From: CAVVGZ01 sp963747965
Lineage (GTDB): Bacteria; Chloroflexota; Anaerolineae; Anaerolineales; Anaerolineaceae
Assembly: GCA_963747965.1 (NCBI GenBank)
Contig: CAVVGZ010000004.1
Coordinates: forward strand, 124,001-188,000
Reading direction: 5' to 3'
DNA: 64,000 bases
The stretch's first letter is position 1. The number at the start of each line of letters is the position of its first letter. The notes under the pieces were generated by a model that was not told where the DNA came from, made no database searches, and saw only the letters and a program-made list of their open reading frames with translations. The position numbers and the translations under genes were made by a program. Positions 17,376 through 26,762 of this stretch are shown here, in pieces.

Positions 17376-18133
17376 TACTTCGCCGCTGATCTGGCAATAT
17401 TAACAAATTCCTCTGCTTTCAAACTTGCTCCGCCAATTAATGCGCCATCAATATCTGACTGGCTAAAGAACTCTCCCGCATTCTTGGAACTTACAGATCC
17501 TCCATATAAAACACGCATTTCTTGAGCAGCAATTTCACCGTATAATTCCGCCAGGGTCGGGCGGATAATGACATTTACCACTGCGTTTGCTTCCTCCCCG
17601 CTGGCTGCCCGACCGGTTCCAATTGCCCATACAGGTTCGTACGCAATCACAACTTTATCCAGGCTGTCTCTACTGATTTCATATAAACCGCCGTGGACCT
17701 GGGTGATCAGCACCTCGGCTGTTTTATTGGCTTCTTTCTCCGCGAGGGTTTCCCCAATGCACAGGATAGGGAGAAGACCATGGGACAATGCCGCCTTCAT
17801 TTTTTTATTTACCGATTCATTTGTTTCACCGAAATATGTACGCCTTTCGGAATGACCAATAATCACATAATCGCAAAATTCTTTGACCATCAATGGGGAT
17901 ACCTCGCCTGTATAAGCACCCGCATCCTCCCAAAACAGGTTTTGTGCACCTAATTTAACATCCGTACCTGCCAATAAAGCAGCTGCAGGTGCCAGGCTCA
18001 TAAACGGGGGGCAAATCACCCTGTCAATTGTGTTTAATTCAACCAGACCGGGTAACATTTGGGTTATCAGCTCATGCGCAGAAGCCCGTGTTTGATTCAT
18101 TTTCCAATTGCCGGCAATAAATGGTTTCCTCAT
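17375..18133 (-). CDS. tpiA: Triosephosphate isomerase
   Basis: Interconverts dihydroxyacetone phosphate and glyceraldehyde 3-phosphate. 252 residues: N-terminal RKPFIAGNWKMN (catalytic Lys), catalytic His in IIGHSERRTYFGE, catalytic Glu in VIAYEPVWAIGTGRAAS, phosphate loop LYGGSVSSKNA and GALIGGASL near the end. AAGGAG lies ahead of the ATG at 18133. It is the first gene of a minus-strand run with the M50-like protein. Confidence 0.98.
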   Translation of the reverse strand: MRKPFIAGNWKMNQTRASAHELITQMLPGLVELNTIDRVICPPFMSLAPAAALLAGTDVKLGAQNLFWEDAGAYTGEVSPLMVKEFCDYVIIGHSERRTYFGETNESVNKKMKAALSHGLLPILCIGETLAEKEANKTAEVLITQVHGGLYEISRDSLDKVVIAYEPVWAIGTGRAASGEEANAVVNVIIRPTLAELYGEIAAQEMRVLYGGSVSSKNAGEFFSQSDIDGALIGGASLKAEEFVNIARSAAK

Positions 18134-18537
18134 TTTCTAAACTCCTTTTATTTTTTCATCAATTATTTTTCTGTTAGTAAGAAACGATTATTCAATTAGT
18201 TGGTCAGCCTGTATTTTACAAAAAGCCGGAATATACGCGATCAATGGATCAATCTATTTTAAATCGAATGGAATTAAATTCCCAAGAATAACAATTTATC
18301 TTACCACTTTCGCAATTATTATTCCTGGCAGAATAGCAGCTACTGGAACACAATTATCCTAACAAAAAGGATATTCGTTTGAATTAAAGGGGGATGAATC
18401 CGGCATCCACCTTGAAATTCCGATAAATTGTAATATTTCCAGGCTGAGAATTATTAATTTTGTCAATGACCAATGTCACGCCTTTCAGGATTTATGCCAC
18501 TTCACAACTTAATGCCCATCTCTTAATATAAAAAATA
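18134..18537. other. Intergenic region between divergent tpiA and cNMP gene
   Basis: About 400 AT-rich bases holding the promoters of both flanking genes. No open frame, RNA gene or strong hairpin is recognised, and the boxes are too ambiguous in this composition to assign. Confidence 0.4.
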
Positions 18538-19035
18538 ATGTTTTCAATGGATTATGCCCAATTCCCAATATTCAAAGATTTGAGTGGGTTCGAATTAAAC
18601 CTCCTCGATTCGATGATGGATCTGAAGTCTTACGATACAAACGAGATCATCTTCGAGCAAGGCTCTCCGGTGACTTTTCTATATGTATTACTCAAAGGTG
18701 AAGTAACCATCCATTACAAACCTTATGATGGACCTTATATCGTTGTTGCCACCATCCATCCAGGCGGAGTCTTTGGTTGGTCTGCGATTGTCGGTCGTGA
18801 AGAGTACACATCGAAAGCAAACGCAGTTGTATCCAGTTTAACCTACCGCATAACCGCACAAAATGTTAGACTATTATGCAACAAGTATCCTGAGACAGGA
18901 GAAAAGTTTATCAACAGGTTGATATGCGGGATGACAGATAGAATAAACCATTCTGACAACCATGTGAAAGACTCGCTCCGCCAGGATATTAAAATGATCG
19001 ATATGTACGGTGGGAGTAAGATAAATAATGGCTGA
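18538..19035 (+). CDS. Cyclic-nucleotide-binding-domain protein without HTH
   Basis: 165 residues made almost entirely of one cNMP-binding beta-roll of the Crp/Fnr type: FKDLSGFELNLLDSMM, YDTNEIIFEQGSPVTFLYVLL, GEVTIHY and HPGGVFGWSAIVGREEYTSKANA. A helical segment with MIDMYG near the C-terminus replaces the DNA-binding helix-turn-helix, so it is not a transcription factor on its own. No Shine-Dalgarno sequence is visible; the ATG at 18547 is an alternative. Its end overlaps the NifU-like gene by 8 bases, suggesting coupled translation and a redox- or nucleotide-sensing partnership (inference). Confidence 0.8.
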   Translation: MFSMDYAQFPIFKDLSGFELNLLDSMMDLKSYDTNEIIFEQGSPVTFLYVLLKGEVTIHYKPYDGPYIVVATIHPGGVFGWSAIVGREEYTSKANAVVSSLTYRITAQNVRLLCNKYPETGEKFINRLICGMTDRINHSDNHVKDSLRQDIKMIDMYGGSKINNG

Positions 19036-19279
19036 ACATAATCACAAAAATTTTCCATTGGAAGCACAAGTTAAGGGATTGGTTGAACAGTTGGATGCTT
19101 ATATCAGCCAGTACCACGGCGGAACGGTAGAGCTTATTTCTTTTGATGGTAATGTATTAACCGTTCATCTGGGGGGAGCCTGTGAAGCATGTGACCTTCA
19201 GGAAACGACCTTGAAAGGCTGGGTTGAAGGCACGGTAAAACAATTTTTTCCGGAAATTGAAAAGGTTGAACGGGTATAA
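19028..19279 (+). CDS. NifU-like C-terminal-domain protein
   Basis: 83-residue stand-alone Nfu domain. Family text: YISQYHGGTVELISFDGNVLTVHLGGACEACD in two blocks, followed by TTLKGWVEGTVKQFFPEIEKVERV. The CxxC (CEAC) binds a bridging Fe-S cluster for delivery to client proteins. No IscS/SufS gene is near. It is translationally coupled to the upstream cNMP-domain gene, an unusual pairing. Confidence 0.85.
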   Translation: MAEHNHKNFPLEAQVKGLVEQLDAYISQYHGGTVELISFDGNVLTVHLGGACEACDLQETTLKGWVEGTVKQFFPEIEKVERV

Positions 19280-19791
19280 AAAATAATAATTCTTCCGGCC
19301 TCCATAACCAGAAAATTTATTCACCTAATCCAGGAAATTGGCAAATCTTGCAATAAGTAAGGAATGGTAGAGGAATTCTCTTCTACCAGATACTTCTTTT
19401 ATAAATATATTTTTATCGCTGGATAATCATATTTTGTTAGGGAAAAATCCAAACCACACTGGATTAATGGTTCTTGGACAAGTGAAACGGGAACCGTATT
19501 TTTCCCTCTGTATGATGAAACCATTATTCACCCTTCGCCTTAAAATAGTTGAAAAATCAGGAACAATTATCAATAAGGACCAGGTTGATGGTATATAGGG
19601 TGCTACCCATTTCGGATTCCAAAATGGTTCGAAGAATAACAAGAATTGTCAAAGCGGATTTTACCATTCCTGGTTGAAACGAATAAAAACAAAAAAATTA
19701 AGGAATAATATCCGGATGAATACCCATCGGTTGTTTTATCAGAAGTATCCGGCAAAATGCTTGCAGCAAAAAAACTGGTAGTAATTCGATC
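19280..19791. other. Intergenic region upstream of the metallophosphoesterase pair
   Basis: About 510 AT-rich bases. A 71-codon minus-strand frame (19427-19642) has no recognisable content and is rejected. No RNA gene, repeat or clear terminator is seen. Confidence 0.4.
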
Positions 19792-20859
19792 ATGTTAAAA
19801 AGGAATATGTGGCTGGCATTTCCAATCATGTTTTTTTTGCTCTGCCTGACAGCAGGGGTTGTAATATGTCAACTATCCCCATACCACAATTTATTAAATA
19901 AAACCAATGAAGCCAGCCTGGATTCCAATCTGCAAAGTCCCCCACCAAACATCTCTCAATATGAGATCAGCAAAACAAGCAAACCATCGTCCCTGCCAAG
20001 TACACGAACTCCTGCTCCGTCCACCCCAATTCCCTCGACGCCCACCCCTGTACCAACTGCTACGCCTGCAATTTTAGTAGGAGCTGGAGATATCGCCATC
20101 TGCGGACAGGATGGGGATGACCAGACCGCAGATCTATTGGATGACATCCCCGGCGTAGTTTTCACTGCCGGAGATAATTCAAATGAAAAGGGAACGATGG
20201 AGCAATACCAGGAGTGTTTTGGACCTTCCTGGGGCAGGCATTTGGGGAGGATTCGTCCATCGGCCGGCAACCATGATTATGAAACCGTGGATGCTGAGGA
20301 TTATTTTTCATATTTCGGTGACGCCGCCGGAAAATCCGGTGAGGGGTATTACAGTTACGAAATGGGTGACTGGCATATCATTGTCCTCAACAGCAACTGC
20401 CTGTCAATTGATGGATGCGGTCCATCCTCACCTCAAATTGCATGGTTGAAGGAGGACCTGGAAATCCATCCCAACCTGTGCACACTGGCATACTGGCATC
20501 ACCCACGTTGGTCTTCAAATTTTTATGGTGATTCAGACTGGCTGGATACCTTCTGGCAGGTTCTATACGAACATAGGGTTGAACTTATCATCAACGGTCA
20601 CGACCATTATTATGAACGGTTGGCACCCCAAAACCCGGATGGCGGCATAGACTTGGAGGAGGGAATCAGGCAGATTATTTCGGGAACCGGTGGGGTAGAA
20701 CATGCGCAATATTATGAATTAACCAAGAATAGTGAAGTGCGTAACAACGAAGATTTTGGTGTATTGAAATTGGATCTATTTCCCGGGCATTATGAGTGGG
20801 AGTTTATCCCTGTGGCGGAAGATGGATTTACGGATTCCGGGTCTGACATATGCCATTGA
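19792..20859 (+). CDS. Secreted calcineurin-like metallophosphoesterase
   Basis: 355 residues: N-terminal signal or anchor helix (MFFLLCLTAGVVICQL), a Ser/Thr/Pro linker with TPIPSTPTPVPTATPA (about residues 70-95), then a metallophosphoesterase domain. Metal-binding motifs appear in order: GAGDIAICG (GDxx variant), TAGDNSNEKG (GDN), SAGNHDYET (GNHD), YWHHPRWSS (His) and INGHDHYYERL (GHxH). The layout matches extracellular purple-acid-phosphatase-like or alkaline phosphodiesterase enzymes; the phosphoester substrate is not readable. A close paralogue lies downstream in tandem. Confidence 0.88.
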   Translation: MLKRNMWLAFPIMFFLLCLTAGVVICQLSPYHNLLNKTNEASLDSNLQSPPPNISQYEISKTSKPSSLPSTRTPAPSTPIPSTPTPVPTATPAILVGAGDIAICGQDGDDQTADLLDDIPGVVFTAGDNSNEKGTMEQYQECFGPSWGRHLGRIRPSAGNHDYETVDAEDYFSYFGDAAGKSGEGYYSYEMGDWHIIVLNSNCLSIDGCGPSSPQIAWLKEDLEIHPNLCTLAYWHHPRWSSNFYGDSDWLDTFWQVLYEHRVELIINGHDHYYERLAPQNPDGGIDLEEGIRQIISGTGGVEHAQYYELTKNSEVRNNEDFGVLKLDLFPGHYEWEFIPVAEDGFTDSGSDICH

Positions 20860-21235
20860 GATGCGTCCAATTTTTCTGTTGGCCTGTTAGAACAAATAAG
20901 GATTTCATATCACAGGATAAAAATATATTAATATTCTTACAAATCAATCCTTGAGGCGCAAGGCAATTTTATTGCGGACCAGAAATCCAAATCGGGTAGA
21001 TTGTTATGGTTGTCGGCGGATAAGGTGACAAATCCGACCAATAGATAGCAGAACTGGATCATTATTTTCAGTATGCCTGGCATTTTTTTATCCAGCATAC
21101 CAACTTCTGGAGAAGGTTTTAAGAAGTAAATTCGCAATCCATGATGGCATCTCATATACTTGTTTTTGTCTGGCAATAAATGCGTTTAGCTGATATCCTT
21201 TGTAAAATATAACCAATTATTGGAGAGGACCTCTA
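20860..21235. other. Spacer between the tandem metallophosphoesterases
   Basis: About 375 AT-rich bases. An 80-codon minus-strand frame (20937-21176) is not convincing. The 3' end carries a strong ribosome binding site (TGGAGAGGAC, 21221-21230) for the next gene. No other structure was recognised. Confidence 0.4.
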
Positions 21236-22289
21236 ATTATCGGGAAATCCAGGTATTTCTTAATTGCTCTGCCATTGCTCCTTATGATCCTGTGCTTATC
21301 AGCAATAATCACAATAAGCCAGGTCTATCCCCATTATCTGCGGATTCTTAAAACTGGAGGAGTAAATACAACGGAACCAGGCCAGGAATTGACCAATTCA
21401 AACGACCCTTTGACATCACTAAAAAACTATATTTTGCCCGATACAACCACACCAATCACTCACCCATCTCCTGAACCCTCTGCAACCCCGGCTATGATGG
21501 TAGGTGCCGGGGATATTTCCATCTGCGGAGAGGATGGGGACGACCTGACTGCGGATTTACTGGATGACATTCCCGGAGTAATATTTACCCTCGGCGATAA
21601 TTCAAACGAGCAGGGAACAATGGAGCAATACCAGGAATGTTTTGATCCCACCTGGGGTAGAAATTTTCAGCGGATTCGACCGGCACCCGGAAATCATGAT
21701 TATGTCACCGATGATGCTGAGGATTACTACGAATATTTTGGCGATGCCGCCGGAGAACCAGGAGAAGGTTATTACAGCTACGATGTTGGAGATTGGCATA
21801 TCATTTCCCTGAACAGCAATTGTGCTCAGACTGAGGATTGTGAGGAGTCGTCGCGTCAGATTGAGTGGTTGGTGGAGGATTTAGAGACGTCACCCCAACC
21901 TGTGCACTCTTGCCTACTGGCACCATCCACGCTGGGAATCAGATGATGAGGGGGATAGAGACTTTCTGGATACCTTCTGGCGAGTCCTCTATGATCATGA
22001 CGTTGAGCTTGTCGTGAATGGTCACGAACATTATTATGAACGATTGGCGCCACAAAATCCAGACGGGGCTTTTGATATGGATAAGGGGATAAGGCAAATC
22101 ACGGTAGGAACCGGAGGGGCAGGATTAAGGGATTATGATGAGAACTCGGACTCCAGCCTGGTTCAAGTACGATCCAACGAGAATTTTGGAGTTTTGAAAT
22201 TGAGCTTATATCCTGATCATTATGAATGGGACTTTGTCCCGGTTTATGCAGACAGTTTCACGGATTCCGGGTTTGACGTCTGTCACTGA
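21236..22289 (+). CDS. Second secreted metallophosphoesterase, one frameshift and a probable ATT start
   Basis: Tandem paralogue of the preceding gene with the same plan: signal helix, Thr/Pro-rich linker and motifs GAGDISICG, LGDNSNEQG, APGNHDYVT, then after a frameshift YWHHPRWES and VNGHEHYYERL. The frame breaks near 21888-21891; removing one base joins the parts without loss, so it may be an indel error. Start: no ATG, GTG or TTG lies at the right place. The frame is open upstream to ATT (21236) or ATC (21239), 6-10 bases after GGAGAGGA, giving IIGKSRYFLIALPLLLMI, parallel to the first paralogue's N-terminus. A TTG at 21275 would truncate the signal. Confidence 0.75.
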
Positions 22290-22295
22290 GAGGGG

Positions 22296-23142
22296 TTAAT
22301 CTCCTGGTTCTGGCTGGCAGTTCGGACAAAAATGGGTTCCCCGCTGCCCAAGCCATAATTCGCTGGATCGTTTCCCCGCACACCTGGCATTTCTCCCCGG
22401 TTTTTTGATAAACCCGGAAAGTATTCTGAAAGTCGCCCCCCCGGTAAACCCAGTCTATGCTTGCCCCATTTCTCAGAATTCCTTCGTTTAATACGTCACG
22501 GATAGACTGCAGGAGCAGCGCTGCTTTTTTTAAATCTATTTGGCTGGATATCTTCCTGGGATGGATACCCGCCCTGTACAACGCTTCATCCGTATAAATA
22601 TTTCCCAACCCTGCCAGAAACTTTTGATCCAAAAGCAGTGCTTTTATCCGGCGATGATAGGTAACCAACGCCTTGTGAAACGTTTCAGATGACAAATCAC
22701 TGCCTAATGGCTCCGGACCAAGATTCTTATAAACGGTCTGTGGGTTTTCCACCAGCCAGATGCGTCCAAATTTACGCGGATCGTTGAACACAAGCCGGAA
22801 ATTATCCTGAAATATGGCCAAAAACCGGTCGTGGGTTTGGTTGGGTGAGAAATCACCAATTGCTGGTATCCCACTTTCGACGCGTAAATCTCCGCTCATT
22901 CGCAAATGGAAAATCAGGTGATCCTCCGAAAGGCGGATGACAAGGAATTTTCCACGTCTTCCAACTTGTATAATGGTTTGGCCTTGAATCTTAGATAGAA
23001 AGATCTCTGGAAGAGGTTCCTCCAGAGATCTTTCCCAGTTCAATTGAACTGTTCTGATTTGCTTTCCAACGATCGAATCACTGCCTCGCCCGCCGTATTG
23101 TAATGCCCTGGCAATTGTCTCTACTTCCGGTAACTCAGGCAT
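22296..23142 (-). CDS. mutM: Formamidopyrimidine-DNA glycosylase MutM, one frameshift at the zinc finger
   Basis: Bifunctional glycosylase/AP lyase that excises 8-oxoguanine and Fapy lesions. N-terminal PELPEVET with the catalytic Pro-Glu, the central DPRKFGRIWL, the helix-two-turn-helix region LLDQKFLAGLGNIYTDEALY, and the start of the zinc finger (CQVCGETIQRI). After that the printed frame loses similarity, but skipping one base near 22360 restores WLGQRGTHFCPNCQPEPGD and a stop at 22296-22298, which completes the four-Cys finger. I read an intact gene with one spurious base. Next to prs on the same strand. Confidence 0.9.
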
Positions 23143-23198
23143 TATTTTCGCGCTTATCCGTTCATTCAGCCGGCAGGAATATTCCTAACCTGACTGAT

Positions 23199-24194
23199 TT
23201 ATTCGTTGAACATCTCGCCAACACTGCGCCCTTCATTTGCCCGAATGATTACTTCTCCGAGCAGTCCAGCCACAGAAATAATTTTAATCCGGTCTCCAAA
23301 ATGTGCCAATTTCTTAGGCGGGATTGGAATTGTATCCGTAGTGATGAACTGCTTAACCGGTAGTGCAGCCATTCGCTGAGCCGCATCAAGCGATAACACC
23401 GGGTGTACGAATATCACGTAGACGTCCCTTGCACCACATTCTTTGATAATATTTACTGCCTGTTCAATGGATCCACCGGTGCTTATCTCATCATCTACCA
23501 GAATGACATCCCGGTTGTTTGTATCTCCAATTAAGGAGAGGGTTTGGGATTCACCGGAATTACTTGTGACGCGCCGTTTTTCAACAAACGCCAAAGGCAC
23601 ATTCAGTTCTTCGGCAAAATTTCGGGCTTTCTTTGCAAATCCAAGGTCAGCTGATGCGACGACAGGATCAACCAGGTTGTTGATGAAGGTTTTTGCATAA
23701 TCAATTAAGAGATGGAACGTTGTAAGAACGTCACCAGGGATTGAGAAAAAGCCTTGAATTTGTCCGGCATGCAAATCAAGAGTCATATAGCGATCCGCGC
23801 CGGCAACTTCAATCATATCTGCCACAAGCCGGGCTGTGATGGGAACACGTGGCTGGTCTTTTTTATCAGAGCGCGAATAACAAAGATAGGGTACCACTGC
23901 TGTGATTCTGGCAGCCGAATCTAAACGCAGAGTCTGGATCATGATTAATAATTCCATCAGGTTGGTATGGACAGGCAGTGTTGATGTTTGAATGACATAA
24001 CAATCCTGCCCGCGCACACTGCTATTTAGCTTGACAAATATATTGTCGTTAGGAAATGTAAACACTTCCCTTCCTTGCAATGGGATTTCCAGGTATTTTG
24101 CAATCTTTTGAGCAAGATCAGGACACGACCTCCCAGCGTATAGTTTAATACCCCCGTACTTCATTGTTTCATGTCTCTGAGGTTTATGAACCAT
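23199..24194 (-). CDS. prs: Ribose-phosphate pyrophosphokinase
   Basis: Makes PRPP from ribose 5-phosphate and ATP for nucleotide, His and Trp synthesis, and so feeds upp and the PRTase in this window. 331 residues: LYAGRSCPDLAQKIA at the N-terminus, VVPYLCYSRSDKKDQPR (ATP-binding flexible loop region), MTLDLHAGQIQGFF, and the PRPP loop VDDEISTGGS. Start at 24194 has GGGAG about 10 bases ahead; an alternative ATG is 10 codons downstream (MKYGGIKLYAG). The DLGFAKKARNFAEEL region replaces the classical DxGGxxRA motif, so this is a divergent class. Confidence 0.92.
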   Translation of the reverse strand: MVHKPQRHETMKYGGIKLYAGRSCPDLAQKIAKYLEIPLQGREVFTFPNDNIFVKLNSSVRGQDCYVIQTSTLPVHTNLMELLIMIQTLRLDSAARITAVVPYLCYSRSDKKDQPRVPITARLVADMIEVAGADRYMTLDLHAGQIQGFFSIPGDVLTTFHLLIDYAKTFINNLVDPVVASADLGFAKKARNFAEELNVPLAFVEKRRVTSNSGESQTLSLIGDTNNRDVILVDDEISTGGSIEQAVNIIKECGARDVYVIFVHPVLSLDAAQRMAALPVKQFITTDTIPIPPKKLAHFGDRIKIISVAGLLGEVIIRANEGRSVGEMFNE

Positions 24195-24326
24195 TTCGAA
24201 GTACTCCCATAAATAAATAGTTAAATACTATTATACCCAAACAATCTCCGTCGTTCTTATATCAATAACCAGAACGACAAAATTTACCAATATATTCTAA
24301 TCCATTCAGTCAGGATCTAAAAAGGT

Positions 24327-25646
24327 TTAAGGATTTAACCGGTTTGGTCCTCTGAAAAGGTAGACCGCTTCACGCACATTCCCCAACCCCAACAGGACCA
24401 TCAAAGATCTTGACAACCCAAAACCAAAGCCGCCATGGGGGGGACAACCATAGCGGAAAAAATCCAGATAGAATTTTATGGGATCCAAACCTAATCCTTT
24501 CTCTTTTGCCTGACTCACAAGGACGTCGTAGCGGTGTTCACGCTGGGCGCCCGTTGTGATCTCTAAGCCTTTCGCAATTAAGTCAAAACTACGCGTCAGT
24601 TGAGGGTCATCAGGATGACGCATATGGTAGAAAGGCCGGACTGAAAATGGCCAATCGATGAGAAACACAAAATCATGACCGAATTTCTCCTTGACATAAT
24701 TTGCGATCACCCTCTCACCGCCCGGATCGATATCACCCTTCTTTTCAGGAGGCAGTTCATAATGTGCATCACTTAATATTTTACGCGCCTCAGCCATGGT
24801 AATCCGAGGGAAAGGGATTGTGGGCACTTCCACATCTGTCCCCAATAACTCTTTAATCTCATCCCCATGGGCAGCCTTCACTTTCTGGTAAACATACTGA
24901 AGCCATCTTTCCTCACATTTCATAACATCTTCATGGGAATTCACCCAGGAAATCTCAACATCCACGCTGGTAAACTCAGTCATGTGGCGGGATGTGAAGG
25001 AAGGATCTGCTCTGAATGCAGGACCAATCTCAAAAACGTTTTCAAATCCTGCCGCCATTGCCATCTGTTTAAAAAACTGGGGGGATTGGGCAAGATAAGC
25101 TTTTGTTTCAAAATAATCCAGGGAGAATAATTCAGCACCACTTTCACTGGGACTACCCATTAATTTTGGCGAGTGCATTTCAATGAAACCTTCCTTGATC
25201 CAGAATTCACGCATTGCCATTTCTGCTGTGGTCTGAACTTTGAATACCAGGAGATTTTCCCGCCTGCGCAAATCAAGATACCGCCAATCCAGACGAAAAT
25301 CCAAGGCGGGTAAGACATCACCAAATGGATCAAATGGCAGTTGAGGCTCAGCCTTATTCTCAACAACCAATTCCTCAAGTTGGATTTCAATCCCACCCAG
25401 TTTTACGATCGGGTTCTCAATTACTGTGCCGGTTATTGTAACCGCACTCTCAACGCCGAGTGAGGAAATTGTCTCTGCAAGCTCAGGATTTTGGGCTTTC
25501 TCATTAACCACCTGAACCAGGCCGCTGGCATCGCGGAGGATTAAAAATTGCATTTTCTTCTGGTCGCGCAGTGTCTGCATCCAGCCTTGAATTTTAACTT
25601 TTTTGCCAATCAGTCCCCTGAGCGAGGATATCTTATCTCTTTCCAT
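24327..25646 (-). CDS. aspS: Aspartyl-tRNA synthetase, archaeal/non-discriminating type
   Basis: Class II synthetase charging Asp onto tRNA-Asp and probably tRNA-Asn. About 439 residues from the ATG at 25646 (MERDKISS), preceded by AAGGAG. N-terminal OB-fold anticodon-binding domain (KVKIQGWMQTLRDQKKMQFLIL in two parts), motif 2 FEIGPAFRADPSFTSRHMTEF, and motif 3 GFGFGLSRSLMVLLGL. It is short and lacks the bacterial GAD insertion domain, so it belongs to the archaeal-type group usually non-discriminating and used with GatCAB for Asn-tRNA. It ends a minus-strand run after meaB. Confidence 0.92.
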   Translation of the reverse strand: MERDKISSLRGLIGKKVKIQGWMQTLRDQKKMQFLILRDASGLVQVVNEKAQNPELAETISSLGVESAVTITGTVIENPIVKLGGIEIQLEELVVENKAEPQLPFDPFGDVLPALDFRLDWRYLDLRRRENLLVFKVQTTAEMAMREFWIKEGFIEMHSPKLMGSPSESGAELFSLDYFETKAYLAQSPQFFKQMAMAAGFENVFEIGPAFRADPSFTSRHMTEFTSVDVEISWVNSHEDVMKCEERWLQYVYQKVKAAHGDEIKELLGTDVEVPTIPFPRITMAEARKILSDAHYELPPEKKGDIDPGGERVIANYVKEKFGHDFVFLIDWPFSVRPFYHMRHPDDPQLTRSFDLIAKGLEITTGAQREHRYDVLVSQAKEKGLGLDPIKFYLDFFRYGCPPHGGFGFGLSRSLMVLLGLGNVREAVYLFRGPNRLNP

Positions 25647-25678
25647 AATAATAAACTCCTTCATGAAGAATAATAATT

Positions 25679-26740
25679 TTAAAAGAATGGGATGGATGAA
25701 ATCGAGGTTGGGTTAATTTCAATCTGATTTAAGTCCATTTCCAATAATTTTGATGCAGCCAGGTAAGGTGATATTTTTCGATTTAATACATCTACTAATA
25801 TATTGCCGTACTTTTCCTCAGTGATTTTAGCATACCAGTTCGAGTAGAGAACCATTTGAATGATTTCAGTTAATTGTTTCTGTAAACGTTTCAGATCCCT
25901 TTTTTCCCATAATCCAGACTCACGCAAATATTCATGATGGTTCTCGACCGTTTGGATTAATGGCTCAAATCCTCCACCAGTAATGGAATTGGTTGATAGA
26001 ACAGGAGGAATCCATTTATCGATCTCCGGAGGATGATCCACCTTCCCCGCCATGCTGCTTTCCAAAACACCGTGGTGCCTGCCCTGGGTGGTTTGACCAG
26101 ACACATGCAGCATCAGTTTTATGGCCTGAGCGATACTCTCAGCCCCGGGTTGATCGCATTTATTAACAACAAAAATATCAGCAATTTCCAGAATCCCGGC
26201 TTTATTAAGCTGGATATCATCACCCATGGAGGCTGTGACCACCAGCAAGGTTGTATCCGCCAATCTGGCAATATCAATTTCCGATTGACCAGTTCCAACT
26301 GTTTCAATTATGATCCATTGGAATCCGGCAGCATCAAGGATCTGGACTACCGCTGCAGTGGTACCTGCCAATCCTCCCAACATGCCGCGCGAAGCCATCG
26401 ATCGAATAAATACATTTTCGTCTCCGGATAAATCGCGCATTCTAATTCTGTCTCCCAGGAGTGCTCCACCCGAAAATGGGCTGGATGGATCCACAGCTAT
26501 GATAGCCACTGGTATTGGATTTTGTGGATACAACAATCTCAAGCAGCGAACCATCTGATTCACCATGGATGATTTTCCAGTACCTGGCGATCCAGTTACC
26601 CCAATGATCCTGGCATTTCCAGTAAACGGAAACAGCTTATCGATTACTGGATAAGATTTAAATAGATCATTCTCGACAGCGGTTATCAGTTTTGATAATG
26701 CCCGTCGATCTCCATTTAATAATTTTTCAACAATATCCAT
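25679..26740 (-). CDS. meaB: Methylmalonyl-CoA mutase-associated GTPase MeaB (ArgK family)
   Basis: G-protein chaperone that gates and protects adenosylcobalamin loading of methylmalonyl-CoA mutase. 353 residues: P-loop GVTGSPGTGKSSMVNQ, the Mg-binding region VDPSSPFSGGALLGDRIRM, IIETVGTGQSEIDIA (switch region), and the guanine-specificity motif VNKCD (NKxD). It lies 22 bases after the B12-binding mutase subunit, so the two form an operon. Together they imply a propionyl/methylmalonyl-CoA pathway. Confidence 0.95.
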   Translation of the reverse strand: MDIVEKLLNGDRRALSKLITAVENDLFKSYPVIDKLFPFTGNARIIGVTGSPGTGKSSMVNQMVRCLRLLYPQNPIPVAIIAVDPSSPFSGGALLGDRIRMRDLSGDENVFIRSMASRGMLGGLAGTTAAVVQILDAAGFQWIIIETVGTGQSEIDIARLADTTLLVVTASMGDDIQLNKAGILEIADIFVVNKCDQPGAESIAQAIKLMLHVSGQTTQGRHHGVLESSMAGKVDHPPEIDKWIPPVLSTNSITGGGFEPLIQTVENHHEYLRESGLWEKRDLKRLQKQLTEIIQMVLYSNWYAKITEEKYGNILVDVLNRKISPYLAASKLLEMDLNQIEINPTSISSIPFF

Positions 26741-26762
26741 GGCTGGTTCTGGAACCTACCCT

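Noticed and set aside
19427..19642. 71-codon minus-strand frame
   Set aside because: Low-complexity, no similarity and no neighbour in the same direction.
20937..21176. 80-codon minus-strand frame between metallophosphoesterases
   Set aside because: No recognisable content; lies in a spacer of a plus-strand pair.
26033..26431. Plus-strand frame opposite meaB
   Set aside because: Shadow of a conserved GTPase gene.
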